DNA of 64,000 bases from JACCTU01 sp963700495 (lineage in GTDB: Bacteria; Actinomycetota; Thermoleophilia; Gaiellales; Gaiellaceae). The position numbers and the translations under genes are program-made. The notes below the pieces were generated by a model, which saw nothing but the letters and a program-made list of their open reading frames with translations, was not told where the DNA came from and searched no databases. Positions 17,142 through 27,102 of this stretch are shown in pieces (the first letter of the stretch is position 1; every line of letters starts with the position of its first letter). Location of the stretch: the NCBI GenBank assembly GCA_963700495.1, contig CAVOXT010000001.1, positions 1 through 64,000 of the forward strand, read 5' to 3'.

Positions 17142-18392
17142 ATGAAACGGGTCGGGAACATGGCGATAGCGGCGGCGGCGCTTCTGGCAGCGAGTGCCCC
17201 ACCTGCAACGGCGAAGCGGCCGCGGCCGACCGAGGTTCCGCCCGCGCAGGTGCTCAGCGAAGTCGCTCCGAACGCGTTCCAGGTGTTCAACGACTACGCA
17301 ACGCCGCCGCGCTTCTATGCGTCCCGGCGCACCGTCGTCCACTACGTCGTCCGTGGGATCGACGCGCCGCCGTTGAACGACGACGACGCCGACGGCGTCC
17401 CTGACTACGTCGAGCGCGTCGCCGAGGCCGCGGACACGTCCATCGCGTACTACGAGCGGCGCGGCTTCGCACGCATCCCCGTGGACGCCGGAGGCCCCGA
17501 TGGGCGCCCGGACGTCTACATCTCGCGCTTCGCGCCCGGGTCTTTCGGCGTCGCGTTCCCGGCCGCCGACGCGGAGGGCGGCGCGTTCGTGGCCGTCTCG
17601 AACGCGCTCGATCCAAGCCCGGCGTCGAGCCTCGGGAGCGTCTACGGCACCGTCGCGCACGAGCTCTTCCACCTCGTTCAGTTCTCGTACTTCCCGTCCA
17701 CGGCCGATCCCGAGCTCGCGGGCTGGGCGCTCGAGGGGATGGCGGCGGCAATGGAGAGCCGCGTCTACCCCGACCTGGACGACATCGTCTCGTCCCTGCA
17801 GCTCCGGCGCTGGTTCGCGGCGCCGCAGCGGAGCGTGACGAGCCAGACCTACGGGTCGCAGCTGCTCTGGCGCTTCCTCGACGAGCGCCGGCCGCGACTG
17901 CTGCCCGCGTACCTCGAGCGAAGCGTGCGGGCGCGCGGCGATGCCCGCGGGGCAAGCCTCGTCTCGACGTACGAGCGGGTCGCACACGAGCCGTTCGCCC
18001 AGGCGTTCGGTCGATTCGCGGTGTGGACGGCAGACTGGTACGGCGACCGGCTCACGCCGCTGCGCCGACTCAGGCCCAGCGGACGGGCCCCCGGCTCCGT
18101 CGCGCCGCTGGCGATCCACTACCTCCGGCTGTCGCGCTCGACGCGATCGGTGTCGCTGCGCTTCACGCGCAGCAGCGGTGAGGCGGCTCTCACCTACCGG
18201 CTCGTCAGCGATCGCCCCGGCGACCCGGACGCGACCCGCCGGCTCCGCCCGCGGCTCGTGAACGGCGGTCGCGAGCTGACGTACGGGATTCCCGCGCCGC
18301 TTCGACGCAGCAACCGCTTCGAGGCGCCGACGCTCGTCATCGCGAACGGGAACCCGGCGCGGCGGGTCACGTACACCGTCGCGACGCGCTAG
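17142..18392 (+). CDS. Secreted metalloprotease-like protein (HExxH, MXAN_6640-type)
   Basis: A 416-residue protein with a signal peptide (MKRVGNMAIAAAALLAASAPPATA). A calcium-loop-like NDDDADGVPDYVERV follows near residue 85, as in secreted zinc proteases whose domain begins with an EF-hand-type Asp repeat. The zinc motif VAHELFHLVQF (HELFH near residue 170) follows a DxGxPDVYI region. The downstream stretch GWALEGMAAAMESRVYPDLDD fits the third-ligand helix (WxxEG) of this superfamily. The C-terminal 100 residues look beta-rich, possibly a carbohydrate-binding or prepeptidase-like module. The stop overlaps by 3 bases the stop of the large opposite-strand regulator. The target is unknown. Confidence 0.75.
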   Translation: MKRVGNMAIAAAALLAASAPPATAKRPRPTEVPPAQVLSEVAPNAFQVFNDYATPPRFYASRRTVVHYVVRGIDAPPLNDDDADGVPDYVERVAEAADTSIAYYERRGFARIPVDAGGPDGRPDVYISRFAPGSFGVAFPAADAEGGAFVAVSNALDPSPASSLGSVYGTVAHELFHLVQFSYFPSTADPELAGWALEGMAAAMESRVYPDLDDIVSSLQLRRWFAAPQRSVTSQTYGSQLLWRFLDERRPRLLPAYLERSVRARGDARGASLVSTYERVAHEPFAQAFGRFAVWTADWYGDRLTPLRRLRPSGRAPGSVAPLAIHYLRLSRSTRSVSLRFTRSSGEAALTYRLVSDRPGDPDATRRLRPRLVNGGRELTYGIPAPLRRSNRFEAPTLVIANGNPARRVTYTVATR

Positions 18393-21300
18393 TCCTCGAT
18401 GGCGGCAAGCCGCTCGCGGGCAGTGCGTTCGGCCACGACGTAGCCGAGCCGCCGCGCGATCTCGGAGGCGCGGCGGAGGCGGTCGACGGCATCCGCAGTC
18501 CGGCCGATCAGCTCGCTCGCCTCGGCGGCCTGGACCAGCGCGTCGGCGTGCATGCCGCTCTCGAACAGGCGCTGCATGAGCGACTCCGACTCGCGAAGCA
18601 GCTCTTCGGCGTTCTCGCTCCGGCCGCGTCGTGCGGCGAGCGTCGCTCCGAGGAGGAGGCGCCAGACCTCGACCCACTCACCGGTCTCGAGCTCGCCTGC
18701 CCGCTGGAGGTAGCGCTCAGCCTCGCTGTCGTCGCCGCGTCGCGTGAGGACCAGCCCCAGGCGCCAGGCCGCGTTCGCGGCGCTGAACCGGTCCCCGACC
18801 GCGTCGAGGTCGGCGAGTCCGCCGCGGAGGAAGCGCTCCGCCCTGTCGAGGTCGCCGGCCATGATCTCGACGTCCGCAAGGGCGATCGAATCCGCCGCCG
18901 CGGTCTGCCGGAGCCCGAGGTCCTCGATGAGCGCGTGACTCTCCGCCATCAGGGCGCGCCCCTCGTCGAACGCGCCCTCCATTGCGCGCAGGGTCCCGAG
19001 CCCGCCGAGCGCCGACGCACGCGTGTAGCGATCAGGCGGGTCCTCGAGGATCGTCTGGATCCGCCGTCTCGCTTCTTCGACCGGCTGCCAGCCGCGCCGG
19101 AGCAGCACGCATAGCCAGCTCGTGGCGACGCCTTCGATGAAGTGCGAGCCGGCAGCGCGTGCGTGCTTCGCTGCCAGCTCGAGCTGCTCTTCGGCGTCGA
19201 GCGGCGGCGCTCCGGTACGGGCCGAGCGGCGGTACGAGACGTGGTGCGCGACGATGTGCGCGTACGCGAGTGCTTCGTCGTCGCCGGCCGCTTCGAGGAC
19301 GGCGATCGCCTTGCGCAAGTCCTCGAACATGCTCTCCGGATCGACGTTCGCGGGACTCCAGAGCGCGAGGTTGAGGCGCGCGACCTCGAGCCGAGCGTGC
19401 GTGCGCTCGTCCCCTGGGCGCGCGGCGGCCGCGGCTTCGTCGACCACGCGCTCGGCGGCGTCGCGCTCGCCGTTCCACCCGAGCGCGTCGGCCAGGGCGG
19501 GGGCGAGCTCGAGGCGCTCGGGCGCGCCGGCTGGGAGCAACGCAGCCGCCCGTTGCAGCAGTCGCGCAGTCGTTGCCGGATCGCGCCCGTCGTACGATCG
19601 GCGGCCGGCCGCGGTCAGGTGTCGCGCCGCGTCGGCTGCAAGCCGCGCGAGCTCGGGCGCACGCGGGTCGACCTCGAACTGCGCGCGGTATGCGGACTCC
19701 AGGTGGTAGCCGATGAGCTCGTCTGCTTCGACGCCCCACCTCCCCGCGCGGTCGGCGACGATGGCCGCGATCTTCTGATGCAGGGCGGCTCGCCGACGCT
19801 TCGGGATGCCGGCGTAGGCCTCGTCGCGGACGAGCGCGTGACGGAACCCCCACGCCTCGTCGCCGAAGTCGTCGGGCGCTTCCGGCCCGACGAAGTCCCG
19901 GCGCGCGAGCGTCGTGAGTGCCGGGCGCACGTCGACGTCGACGAGAGACTGCACCACCCCGGTTGGGAAGGTCTGTCCGTACGCCGCGGCAGCCTGGGCG
20001 ACCTGGCGCTCGGCTTCCGGAAGCCGGTCGAGCCGTGCCGAGAGCAACGCGTGGATCGAGTCCGGGATGCTGGTCTCGCCTTCCAGCGCCGACGCGAGCA
20101 GCTGCTCGAGGAAGAGCGGGTTCCCGGCAGCCCCGGCGAGAATCGCCGCACGGTTCTCGTCGTCGAGCGCAGTGTCGCCGGCGAGGCGATCGAGCAACGC
20201 GCGAGCCTGATCCGGCGGGAGCGCGTCCAGGAGGATCGACGACGCGTTCAGCCGGCCCCCGGCCCACTGGGGACGGGTGTCGAGGAGCTCCGGTCGCGCC
20301 AGGCCGAGCAGGAGGATCGGTGCTCGGGCGAGCTCGGCAACGTGCTCCACGAGGTCGAGGAACACCGGGGCCGCCCAGTGCAGGTCCTCGAGCACGAGGA
20401 CGAGCGGCCGCTCCCGCGCGAGTGTCTCGAGCAGCCGCCGAGCGGCCCAGGCCGTCTCCTCGACGGGGCCTGTCGACGGTGCTTCACCCGCCGCCTCAGC
20501 GATCCTCGCCGCGACGAGCTCGGCGTCCCGCTCGCCGTCGAGGACGCCGGTCGCCCAGGCTGCGACGCTCCCGCCCGCAAGCGTAGAGAAGGCGTCGCGG
20601 AGCGACGCGTAGGTGGTGGCCTGGCCGTGGGCGGGTGTGCGGCCGACCACACAGGTCGCAGCGCCCGAAAGGCGGTCGACCGCCTCGTGGGCGAGACGCG
20701 TCTTGCCCACGCCGGGGGAACCGAACACCGTGACGAGGCGCGGTCTGGCGTCGCGGGTTGCGCGCCGGAAGGTCGCCACGATCTCGTCGAGCTCGTCCTC
20801 GCGTCCGACGAGTGGGGTCTCGAGACGGCGGACGACGGGTTCGGCGTCGTCCTGCACGTCTCGCACGATGTGCTCACCGTTCCGACGTTCGCCGGTAACA
20901 GCGTGACGAACGAGGCGCCACGCTCGCTCGCCGACGAGGACATCCGCCTGGCCGGCGGCGGCGCAGAGCCGGTCGGCCTCCTCGAGCGGCGGGCCTGATA
21001 TGAGCGGCCGGCCGAGGGCGCGGTCGCCCGTGACGACGTCCCCGGTGGCAACGCCTGCACGAGTCACGAGCCCGGCGGCGACGAGCGCACGTGCGGCGCG
21101 AACGGCGCGAAGCGCGTCGTCCTCGCGCGCCACCGGAACGCCGAAGATCCCGAGCACGCGCGTGTCCGCCGTGCGGCCTGCTGTGCCTCCGTGGGCAGCG
21201 AGGGCGGCGACCGCCTCGTCGCTGCGCCGGCGGAGCTGGTCACGCCGCAGCTCCGCATCCGACCCGGAGTCGGCGGACAGGTCGGCGAGCAGGACGGTGA

Positions 21301-22083
21301 CCGTCTTGCGCGCCTCGGCGACTCGAGCGGCGGGTTCTCCCGGCGGCACCGCCGCAGGTCCCGCGATCTCCGCGTCCTGGCGCAGGATCGCCCGCTGTAG
21401 CTCCTGAAGCTGGGCGCCTGGCTCCGCGCCGAGCTCCTCGACCAGCGCGGTGCGTGCGGCGGTGTACGCCTCGAGCGCGTCCGCTTGCCGGCCCGAGCGG
21501 TAGAGCGCGAGCATGAGCTGCCCGCGGAGCCGCTCGCGGAACGGTTGCTCACTTACCAGAGCGTCGAGCTCCGGAACGAGGGTCGCGTGGCGCCCAAGCG
21601 CCAGGTCCGCGTCGATGCGGCTCTCGAGCGCCTCGAGGCGAAGCTCGGCGAGGTGCGCCGCCGCGGCGCCTGCCGGTTCGCCCGCCAGGTCGGCGAGCGG
21701 ATCTCCTCGCCACAGCGCGAGCGCCTCCCGGAGCAGCGCGGCGGACTCGCGCCGCCTCGCTGACGCCGCGCCTCTTCGACGAGTCTGCGGAAACGGTCGA
21801 GGTCGAGCTCGCCAGGCTCGACGCGGAGCAGATAGCCGGGCGGCCGGGTGACGAGGCGGTCGCCGAGCTCGCGCCGAAGGCGGAGGACGTGGTTCTGCAG
21901 CGAGCTGAGCGCCGTGGCCGGTGGATCGTCGCCCCAGACCAGGTCGATGAGCTGCTCGGATGCGACGACTCGGTTCGGCTGGAGAAGCAGCACCGCGGCG
22001 ACCGCGCGGCGCTTCAGGCCGCCGAGCGGCAGGACGCGTTCGCCGTCGACGATCTCGACCGGCCCCAGAATCCGGAACTCCAC
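18389..22083 (-). CDS. SARP-type regulator: OmpR-like wHTH, BTAD, cyclase-like domain, AAA ATPase and TPR region (one frameshift)
   Basis: A transcriptional activator of about 1,230 residues. The start MEFRILGPVEIVDGERVLPLGG and GLKRRAVAAVLLLQPNRVV form the winged helix of SARPs, followed by the all-helical BTAD domain (LYRSGRQADALEAYTAAR). A class III nucleotidyl cyclase-like domain follows (KTVTVLLADLSADSG and ATGDVVTGD), lacking obvious catalytic aspartates. The STAND-like ATPase comes next with GSPGVGKTRLAHEA (Walker A) and LVLVLEDLHWAAP (Walker B), then a long helical repeat region. A single base extra near 21,747-21,752 changes the frame within BTAD; everything else is open, so I treat it as one gene. 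It is divergent from a LuxR-type ATPase regulator, with 143 bases between. Confidence 0.85.
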
Positions 22084-22226
22084 GACGTCACGAAAGCACA
22101 GTTACGCGCCGTCGTCACTCGGTGATGCGACGGTGTCAGCGACCCGTCTGTGGGCCACGGAGCTGGGAGGCGCACGACGTGGCCAGACGCTCCGCAACGT
22201 GAAGGCGCTGAGGGTACCGTGCGCTG

Positions 22227-24806
22227 GTGGCGCTCGTGGAGCGCGAACCGCAGCTGGAGGCGCTCGATGCCGCGCTCGCGGCGACTGCGTCCGCCGGTTC
22301 CATGGTGCTAGTCGCCGGCGAGGCCGGCATCGGCAAGACGGCGCTCGTGCGAGCGTTCGCCGAGCGCGCTCCACGCCATACGCGAGTCGTCTGGAGCCGG
22401 TGCGACGACCTCGTCGTGCCGCGGCCGCTCGGCGCGGTGCACGACCTCGCCCTTCAGGCCGCGCGCCCGCGCTCGCAGAGGCGCTGCATGCGGGCCGGCG
22501 TGCCGAGCTGTTCGAGGCGATCCGGGCGGAGCTGGCGCGGGTGCCGGGGACGGTGTGGATCGTCGAGGACGTCCACTGGGCGGACGGTGCGTCCCTCGAC
22601 GTGTTGGCGTTCCTGGGGCGTCGGATCGAGGACCTCGTCGCGTTGATCGTGCTCACGTTCCGTGACGACGAGCTGGCGGCTAACCATTCGCTGCAGCGTG
22701 TGCTCGGCGCGTTTGCTCCCGCGGCGGTGCGGCGGGTGCACGTGCCGCCGCTTTCGCGCGAGGCGGTCGCGGCCCTGGCGGGAATGCCCGCCGACGAGCT
22801 GTACGCCGCCACCGGCGGCAACGCGTTCTTCGTCACCGAAGCGATCGCCGCCGGCGGCGAGCTGCCGCCGCCGTCGGTGCGGGACACGGTGCTCGCGCGT
22901 GCGGGCAGGCTCGCCGCGGACGCGCGTATGTCCCTCGAGCTCGTCTCGGTCGTGCCGGGTGCAGCCGACCTCTGGCTCGTGCGCGAGGCCGGCGCGGCAG
23001 ACGGGCTCGCCGGGTGCGAGGAGCGCGGGCTGCTGGTCGTCGAGGGAGGCGTTGTCCGCTATCGGCACGAGCTCGCCCGCCGCGTGATCGAGGGGTCGCT
23101 CCCTGGTGGGCAGCGCGCCGAGCTGCACCGTCGCGTCCTCGACGCGCTCCTACGCTGGGACGTCGACCCCGCGCGGCTCGTGCACCACGCCGTCGAGGCT
23201 GGGGACCCGGCGAGCACCGTCGAGCTTTCGCTGCGCGCCGCTCACGCCGCGGCGGAATCCCGCGCACACGCCGAGGCCGCCGCGCACTACGCGCGGGTGC
23301 TCGACCATTCCGAGCTGCTCGACGGGGACGCGCGGGCTGAGGTGCTGGAGGCGTTCGCAATCGAGAGCTATCAGGCCGGCCGTGCCGATCCCGCGCTGGC
23401 AGCCTGCCGCGAGGCTGTCGCCCTGCGGCGGGCGGCGGGCGATGCGAACCGGCTGGCGGACGACTTGCGCGTGTTGTCGCGGCTGCTCTGGTGGGGGAGC
23501 GGCGACGGCGCGGCGGCGGCGCAGGCCGGTGACGAGGCGGTCGAGATCCTCGAGCCTCTCGGCGCGGGCGTCGGCCTGGCGCTCGCCTACGCCAACCGCG
23601 CCCAGCTGCTCATGCTGGCGCAGCGTTGCGAGGAGGCGGTGACGGTCGGCGAGCGCGCGATCGCGCTGGCCCGCGAGCTAGGGCGACGACGCGGTGCTGG
23701 TGCACGCACAGACGACCGTAGGATCCGCGCTGGCGTATGAGCGCGGTGTCGACGCCGGCCAGGCGCTGCTTGCGGACGCGATCAGGCTCGGCGTAGCGAT
23801 CGGCGCCGACGAGCAGGTCTGCCGTGCGGCGGTCAACGTCGCCTGGTCGGCCCTCGACGAGCAGCGCCTCGACCGGGCCGAGGCAGACTGTGCGACCGCG
23901 CTCGCCCTCGCCGACGCGCGCGAGCAACGAGCGTTCCGCCTCTACGCGCTCGCGACTCGCGCACGACTCCACGTCGCGCGCGGGCGGTGGGACGCCGCCG
24001 TCGCCGATGCCGACGAGGTGCTGGCGCAGACCGAGGGCCCGGCCGTCGCGCGGATACCCGCGCTCACCTGCCTCGCGATCGTCGAGGGCCGTCGCGGACA
24101 GGCGCGCGCAGAGAGCCTGCTCGCGGAGGCAGCCGGCCTGGCCCGGGTGACCGGCGAGCTCCAGCGCCTGCGACCCGTCGCCTGCGCGCTCGCCGAGCTG
24201 GCCTGGCTGCGGGGCGACACCGAGGCGATCGACGAGGTCACGGGCGCGCCCTACGCGCTCGCACTCGAGGTCGGGCACGCCTGGGACGTCGGGGAGCTCG
24301 CAAGCTGGCGCTGGCGCGCCGGGCTCATGCATGACGCACCCGCCTGCGCCGAGCCCCACCGGCTACTGATCACGGGCGAGGCGCTGGCCGCGGCCGAGTG
24401 CTGGCGCTCCATCGGCGACCGCTACCAGGTCGCGCTCTGCCTCGGCGAGAGCGACGACCCGGATGCGCTCGTCGAAGCTCTGTGCGATCGCCGAGGAGCT
24501 CGGCGCCGAGGCCCTCGCGCCGCGGCTGCGCCGGCGCCTACGGGGGCTCGGCATGAGCGTCCCGCGAGGGCCGCGGCCGTCCACCCGCGCCAACCCTGTC
24601 GGGCTCACGAGCCGGCAGCTCGAGATCCTCGCGCTCGTCGGTACGGGCGCGACGAACGCCGAGATCGCCCGCCAGCTCTTCCTCACCCCGAAGACCGTCG
24701 AACACCACGTGGGCGCGGTGCTTGGCGAAGCTCCAGCGTCACGAGCCGTGCCGCGGCCGTGGCGCAGGCCCACGCGCTGGGGCTCGTCGAAGGACGGGGG
24801 CCGTAG
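22227..24806 (+). CDS. LuxR family regulator of LAL/MalT type with AAA ATPase domain, frameshifted
   Basis: A large ATP-binding regulator of about 860 residues. GTG 22227 begins MALVEREPQLEALDAALA, then Walker A GEAGIGKTALVRAF and Walker B WIVEDVHWADGASLDVLAFLG. A helical repeat region runs from about 23,200 to 24,500. The LuxR HTH (GLTSRQLEILALVGTGATNA, with AEIARQLFLTPKTVEHHV following) precedes the tail AAAVAQAHALGLVEGRGP and the stop at 24804-24806. Frames change near 22,470, 23,690, 24,475 and 24,725. Each break lies inside conserved sequence, so sequencing error is likelier than gene death. The effector and targets are unknown. It is divergent from the SARP-type gene, and such paired giant regulators often control neighbouring secondary functions, though none is evident here. 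Confidence 0.82.
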
Positions 24807-24921
24807 ACGCCAACCTAGGGGCGGCTCCCGATGGCAGGACGGGAGACGCGGCGTAGCGTTCGGGTACAGCGGCCGAGCGATCAAGAGCTGAACACAGGAC
24901 CCGAGCGAGGAGGACTGAGGC

Positions 24922-25785
24922 ATGGCAACGTCCGTGTTCGACCCCGTCGCCTACAAGCAGACGACACGGGATCAATGGCAGGACGCAGCGGAGGCCTGGC
25001 ACCGCTGGGGGCCTACGCTCGAGCAATGGCTCGGCCAGGCAACGGAGCTCATGCTCGACCAGGCCCACGTCGGCCCGGGAGCGCGGGTACTCGATCTGGC
25101 GGCCGGCGCCGGGGGCCAGGCGATCGCCGCGGCGCGTCGCGTGGGCCCGTCCGGGAGCGTGCTCGCGACCGATATCTCCCCCGCGATCCTCGCCTACGCC
25201 GCCGATGCGGCCCGGGCGACCGGACTCGCGAACGTCGAGACTCGGGAGATGGACGGCGAAGCGCTCGAACTCGAAGACGGCACCTTCGACGCGGTCATCT
25301 CCCGTGTCGGGCTCATCTACTTCCCCGACCAGCAGCGCGCGCTGCGCGAGATCCATCGCGTGCTGCGGCCCGGCGGCCGTCTCTCCGCGATCGTCTACTC
25401 CACTGCGGAGCGCAACCCATTCTTCTCGATCCCGGTCACGATCATCCGTCGTATCGCCGGCCTGCCAGCGCCCTCGCCCGGACTTCCCGGGCCGTTCAGC
25501 CTCGGCAGCCCGGGCGTGCTCGAAGCGGCTTACACGGACGCCGGGTTCGAGGATGTCGACGTGCGTGCGCTGGACGCACCCGTCCACTTCTCTACCGCAA
25601 CCGAATGCGTCCGCTTCGAACGCGAGTCTTTCGGCGCCCTCCACGCCATGCTCGTCAACGTCACCCCGGCAGAACGCGACCAGGCTTGGCACGAGATCGA
25701 GCAGGAGCTCCGACAGTTCGAAAGCCGCGACGGATTCGAAGGGCCGTGCCAGCTCCTCGTCGGAAGCGCCCGCCGCGGCGCCTGA
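24922..25785 (+). CDS. Class I SAM-dependent methyltransferase (UbiE/Coq5-like)
   Basis: A 287-residue cytosolic methyltransferase. Motif I is VLDLAAGAGGQAIAAARRVG (about 50-69), acidic motif II is VLATDISPAIL, motif post-I is REMDGEALELEDGTFDAVIS and motif III is EIHRVLRPGGRLSAIVYST. The N-terminal WQDAAEAWHRWGPTLEQWLG is shared with small-molecule methyltransferases often annotated near ubiquinone/menaquinone enzymes. The ATG has GAGGAGGA about 7 bases upstream. No biosynthetic neighbours identify the substrate. It follows the LuxR regulator by 115 bases. Confidence 0.88.
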   Translation: MATSVFDPVAYKQTTRDQWQDAAEAWHRWGPTLEQWLGQATELMLDQAHVGPGARVLDLAAGAGGQAIAAARRVGPSGSVLATDISPAILAYAADAARATGLANVETREMDGEALELEDGTFDAVISRVGLIYFPDQQRALREIHRVLRPGGRLSAIVYSTAERNPFFSIPVTIIRRIAGLPAPSPGLPGPFSLGSPGVLEAAYTDAGFEDVDVRALDAPVHFSTATECVRFERESFGALHAMLVNVTPAERDQAWHEIEQELRQFESRDGFEGPCQLLVGSARRGA

Positions 25786-26016
25786 TCGATCTTGACCAGG
25801 CGACGTCCGGCATGAGCATTCAGCGTCGCTCTCAGACGATGCGCCGGCGGAAAGAAAGCGGCCACGAAGGCGTCCTAGGGCAGGTTCGCACCACGCACGT
25901 TTGAAGGGGGCTGTGATCCCCTCAGCCGACTCGCGCAAGCAGGTGTGGCTCGGCAGGAAACGAAAGATTTCGAGGCATGCTCGGAAACGTGCGAGAGCCA
26001 AGTCCGTCGAGAGCTA

Positions 26017-26496
26017 ATGGCCACGACCGGTAGCCAGCCTGAGCCGCTTGAGCACGCGAAGTGGTTGCCGCTCGAACCAAACCCGGCACTCATCGAGCAT
26101 GCCCGCGAGCGTCGCCAACGCGTCCAGAATCGGATCGCGGATCGGATCACGGGCTTCGCCGGCTCGATGGCCTTCGTCTACCTCTCCGCCCTCTGGTTCG
26201 GCTGCTGGATCGGGTTCGGCGTCGAGGAGTACCCGTACCCCCTTTTGACGATGATCGTCTCGCTCGAGGCGATCTTCCTCTCGACGTTTGTGCTGATCAG
26301 TCAGAACCGAACAGACGCGAAGCGACAAGTCATCGCCGATCAGCAGTGGAAGACCGTCCAGGTCGAGGACAAGCAGAACGAGGAGCTGCTCAATCTCTCA
26401 CGCCAGATCCTCGAGCTGACAAGGCAGGTCCACGCTATCGCCGTCGCCTTACCGGACGTCACGGCACCCACGCGCGACACCGACCCGCCGAGCTGA
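26017..26496 (+). CDS. DUF1003 family membrane protein
   Basis: About 159 residues with two membrane segments (FAGSMAFVYLSALWFGCWIGFG and YPLLTMIVSLEAIFLSTFVLIS), preceded by a basic RQRVQNRIADRITGFAGS stretch and followed by QNRTDAKRQVIADQQWK. This arrangement is diagnostic for DUF1003. The C-terminal third is a coiled-coil-like helix. I chose ATG 26017; a GTG at 25945 in frame would add 24 poorly conserved residues. Function is unknown. The gene stands alone, convergent with the next small gene. Confidence 0.85.
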   Translation: MATTGSQPEPLEHAKWLPLEPNPALIEHARERRQRVQNRIADRITGFAGSMAFVYLSALWFGCWIGFGVEEYPYPLLTMIVSLEAIFLSTFVLISQNRTDAKRQVIADQQWKTVQVEDKQNEELLNLSRQILELTRQVHAIAVALPDVTAPTRDTDPPS

Positions 26497-26549
26497 TCCT
26501 GTGGCTGTGTGATCGAAGCTCGGAGAACCCTATTGCGGAGTCGGATGCA

Positions 26550-26819
26550 CTAGCCTTGGGGCGGCGCGAACCCTGCGTTTGTCAGCATCCGCCGGAGGTC
26601 GACGAGCATCTGCTCGTCGATGTCCTTGCCGCGAGGCGGCTCGAGGACCTCGGTCTCGCCTCCGAGCTGGACCTTGAGCTTGCCGTTGTGTTCTCTCTGC
26701 GTTGCTCCGATCGCCTCGAGCAGCGACAGCACCTGACGCCACTCGATGTTGCCGCTCGACGAGTGGCTGAACACTTTCTCGAGGGTGTTGCGATGACGGT
26801 GGTCGAGGTGGGCGGACAT
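26550..26819 (-). CDS. Small conserved protein, HicA/dsRBD-like
   Basis: 89 residues, MSAHLDHRHRNTLEKVF onward. The pattern TLEKVFSHSSSGNIEWRQVLSL followed by a basic beta strand (REHNGKLKVQLGGETEVLE) looks like the dsRBD-type fold of HicA, and the C-terminal helix DIDEQMLVDLRRMLTNAG is typical of actinobacterial homologues of this size. The HicA catalytic His region (KGSHxxY) is not present, and no HicB partner is adjacent, so a toxin role is not supported. I chose ATG 26819 because GAGGAGG lies 6 bases upstream; the ATG at 26834 is internal to that site. Confidence 0.7.
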   Translation of the reverse strand: MSAHLDHRHRNTLEKVFSHSSSGNIEWRQVLSLLEAIGATQREHNGKLKVQLGGETEVLEPPRGKDIDEQMLVDLRRMLTNAGFAPPQG

Positions 26820-27102
26820 CCCAATCCTCCTCACGTGAGTCGTGATCCATAGCCACGTTGCGGGCGACGAGCCGCCGCCGCTCGATCTGAGACCCGGCGT
26901 GCAGCGGGAAATGGGCGTGCGTAGCCGAGCACTCGCTCGATGCTACGCGCACAGAGACAGACGAGCGCGATCGGCAGCTCGCCGGTGAGTGTCTGCGCGC
27001 CGACTCTTGAGCCGTTGCAGATCGGCGCCGGAAGCGAGATTCGGAGTTTCCGCACCGGTTAGGCGCTCTCGCCGATTCGCGCAAGGGGAGTCGCTGCGAG
27101 GG

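Noticed and set aside
19142..20998. Long rightward open frame of about 618 codons
   Set aside because: It is the antisense shadow of the SARP-type regulator, whose minus-strand translation has clear domains; the plus product is Arg-rich and lacks any family resemblance.
26550..26819. HicA toxin of a toxin-antitoxin pair
   Set aside because: The fold resemblance is there but the catalytic His motif and an adjacent HicB antitoxin are missing.
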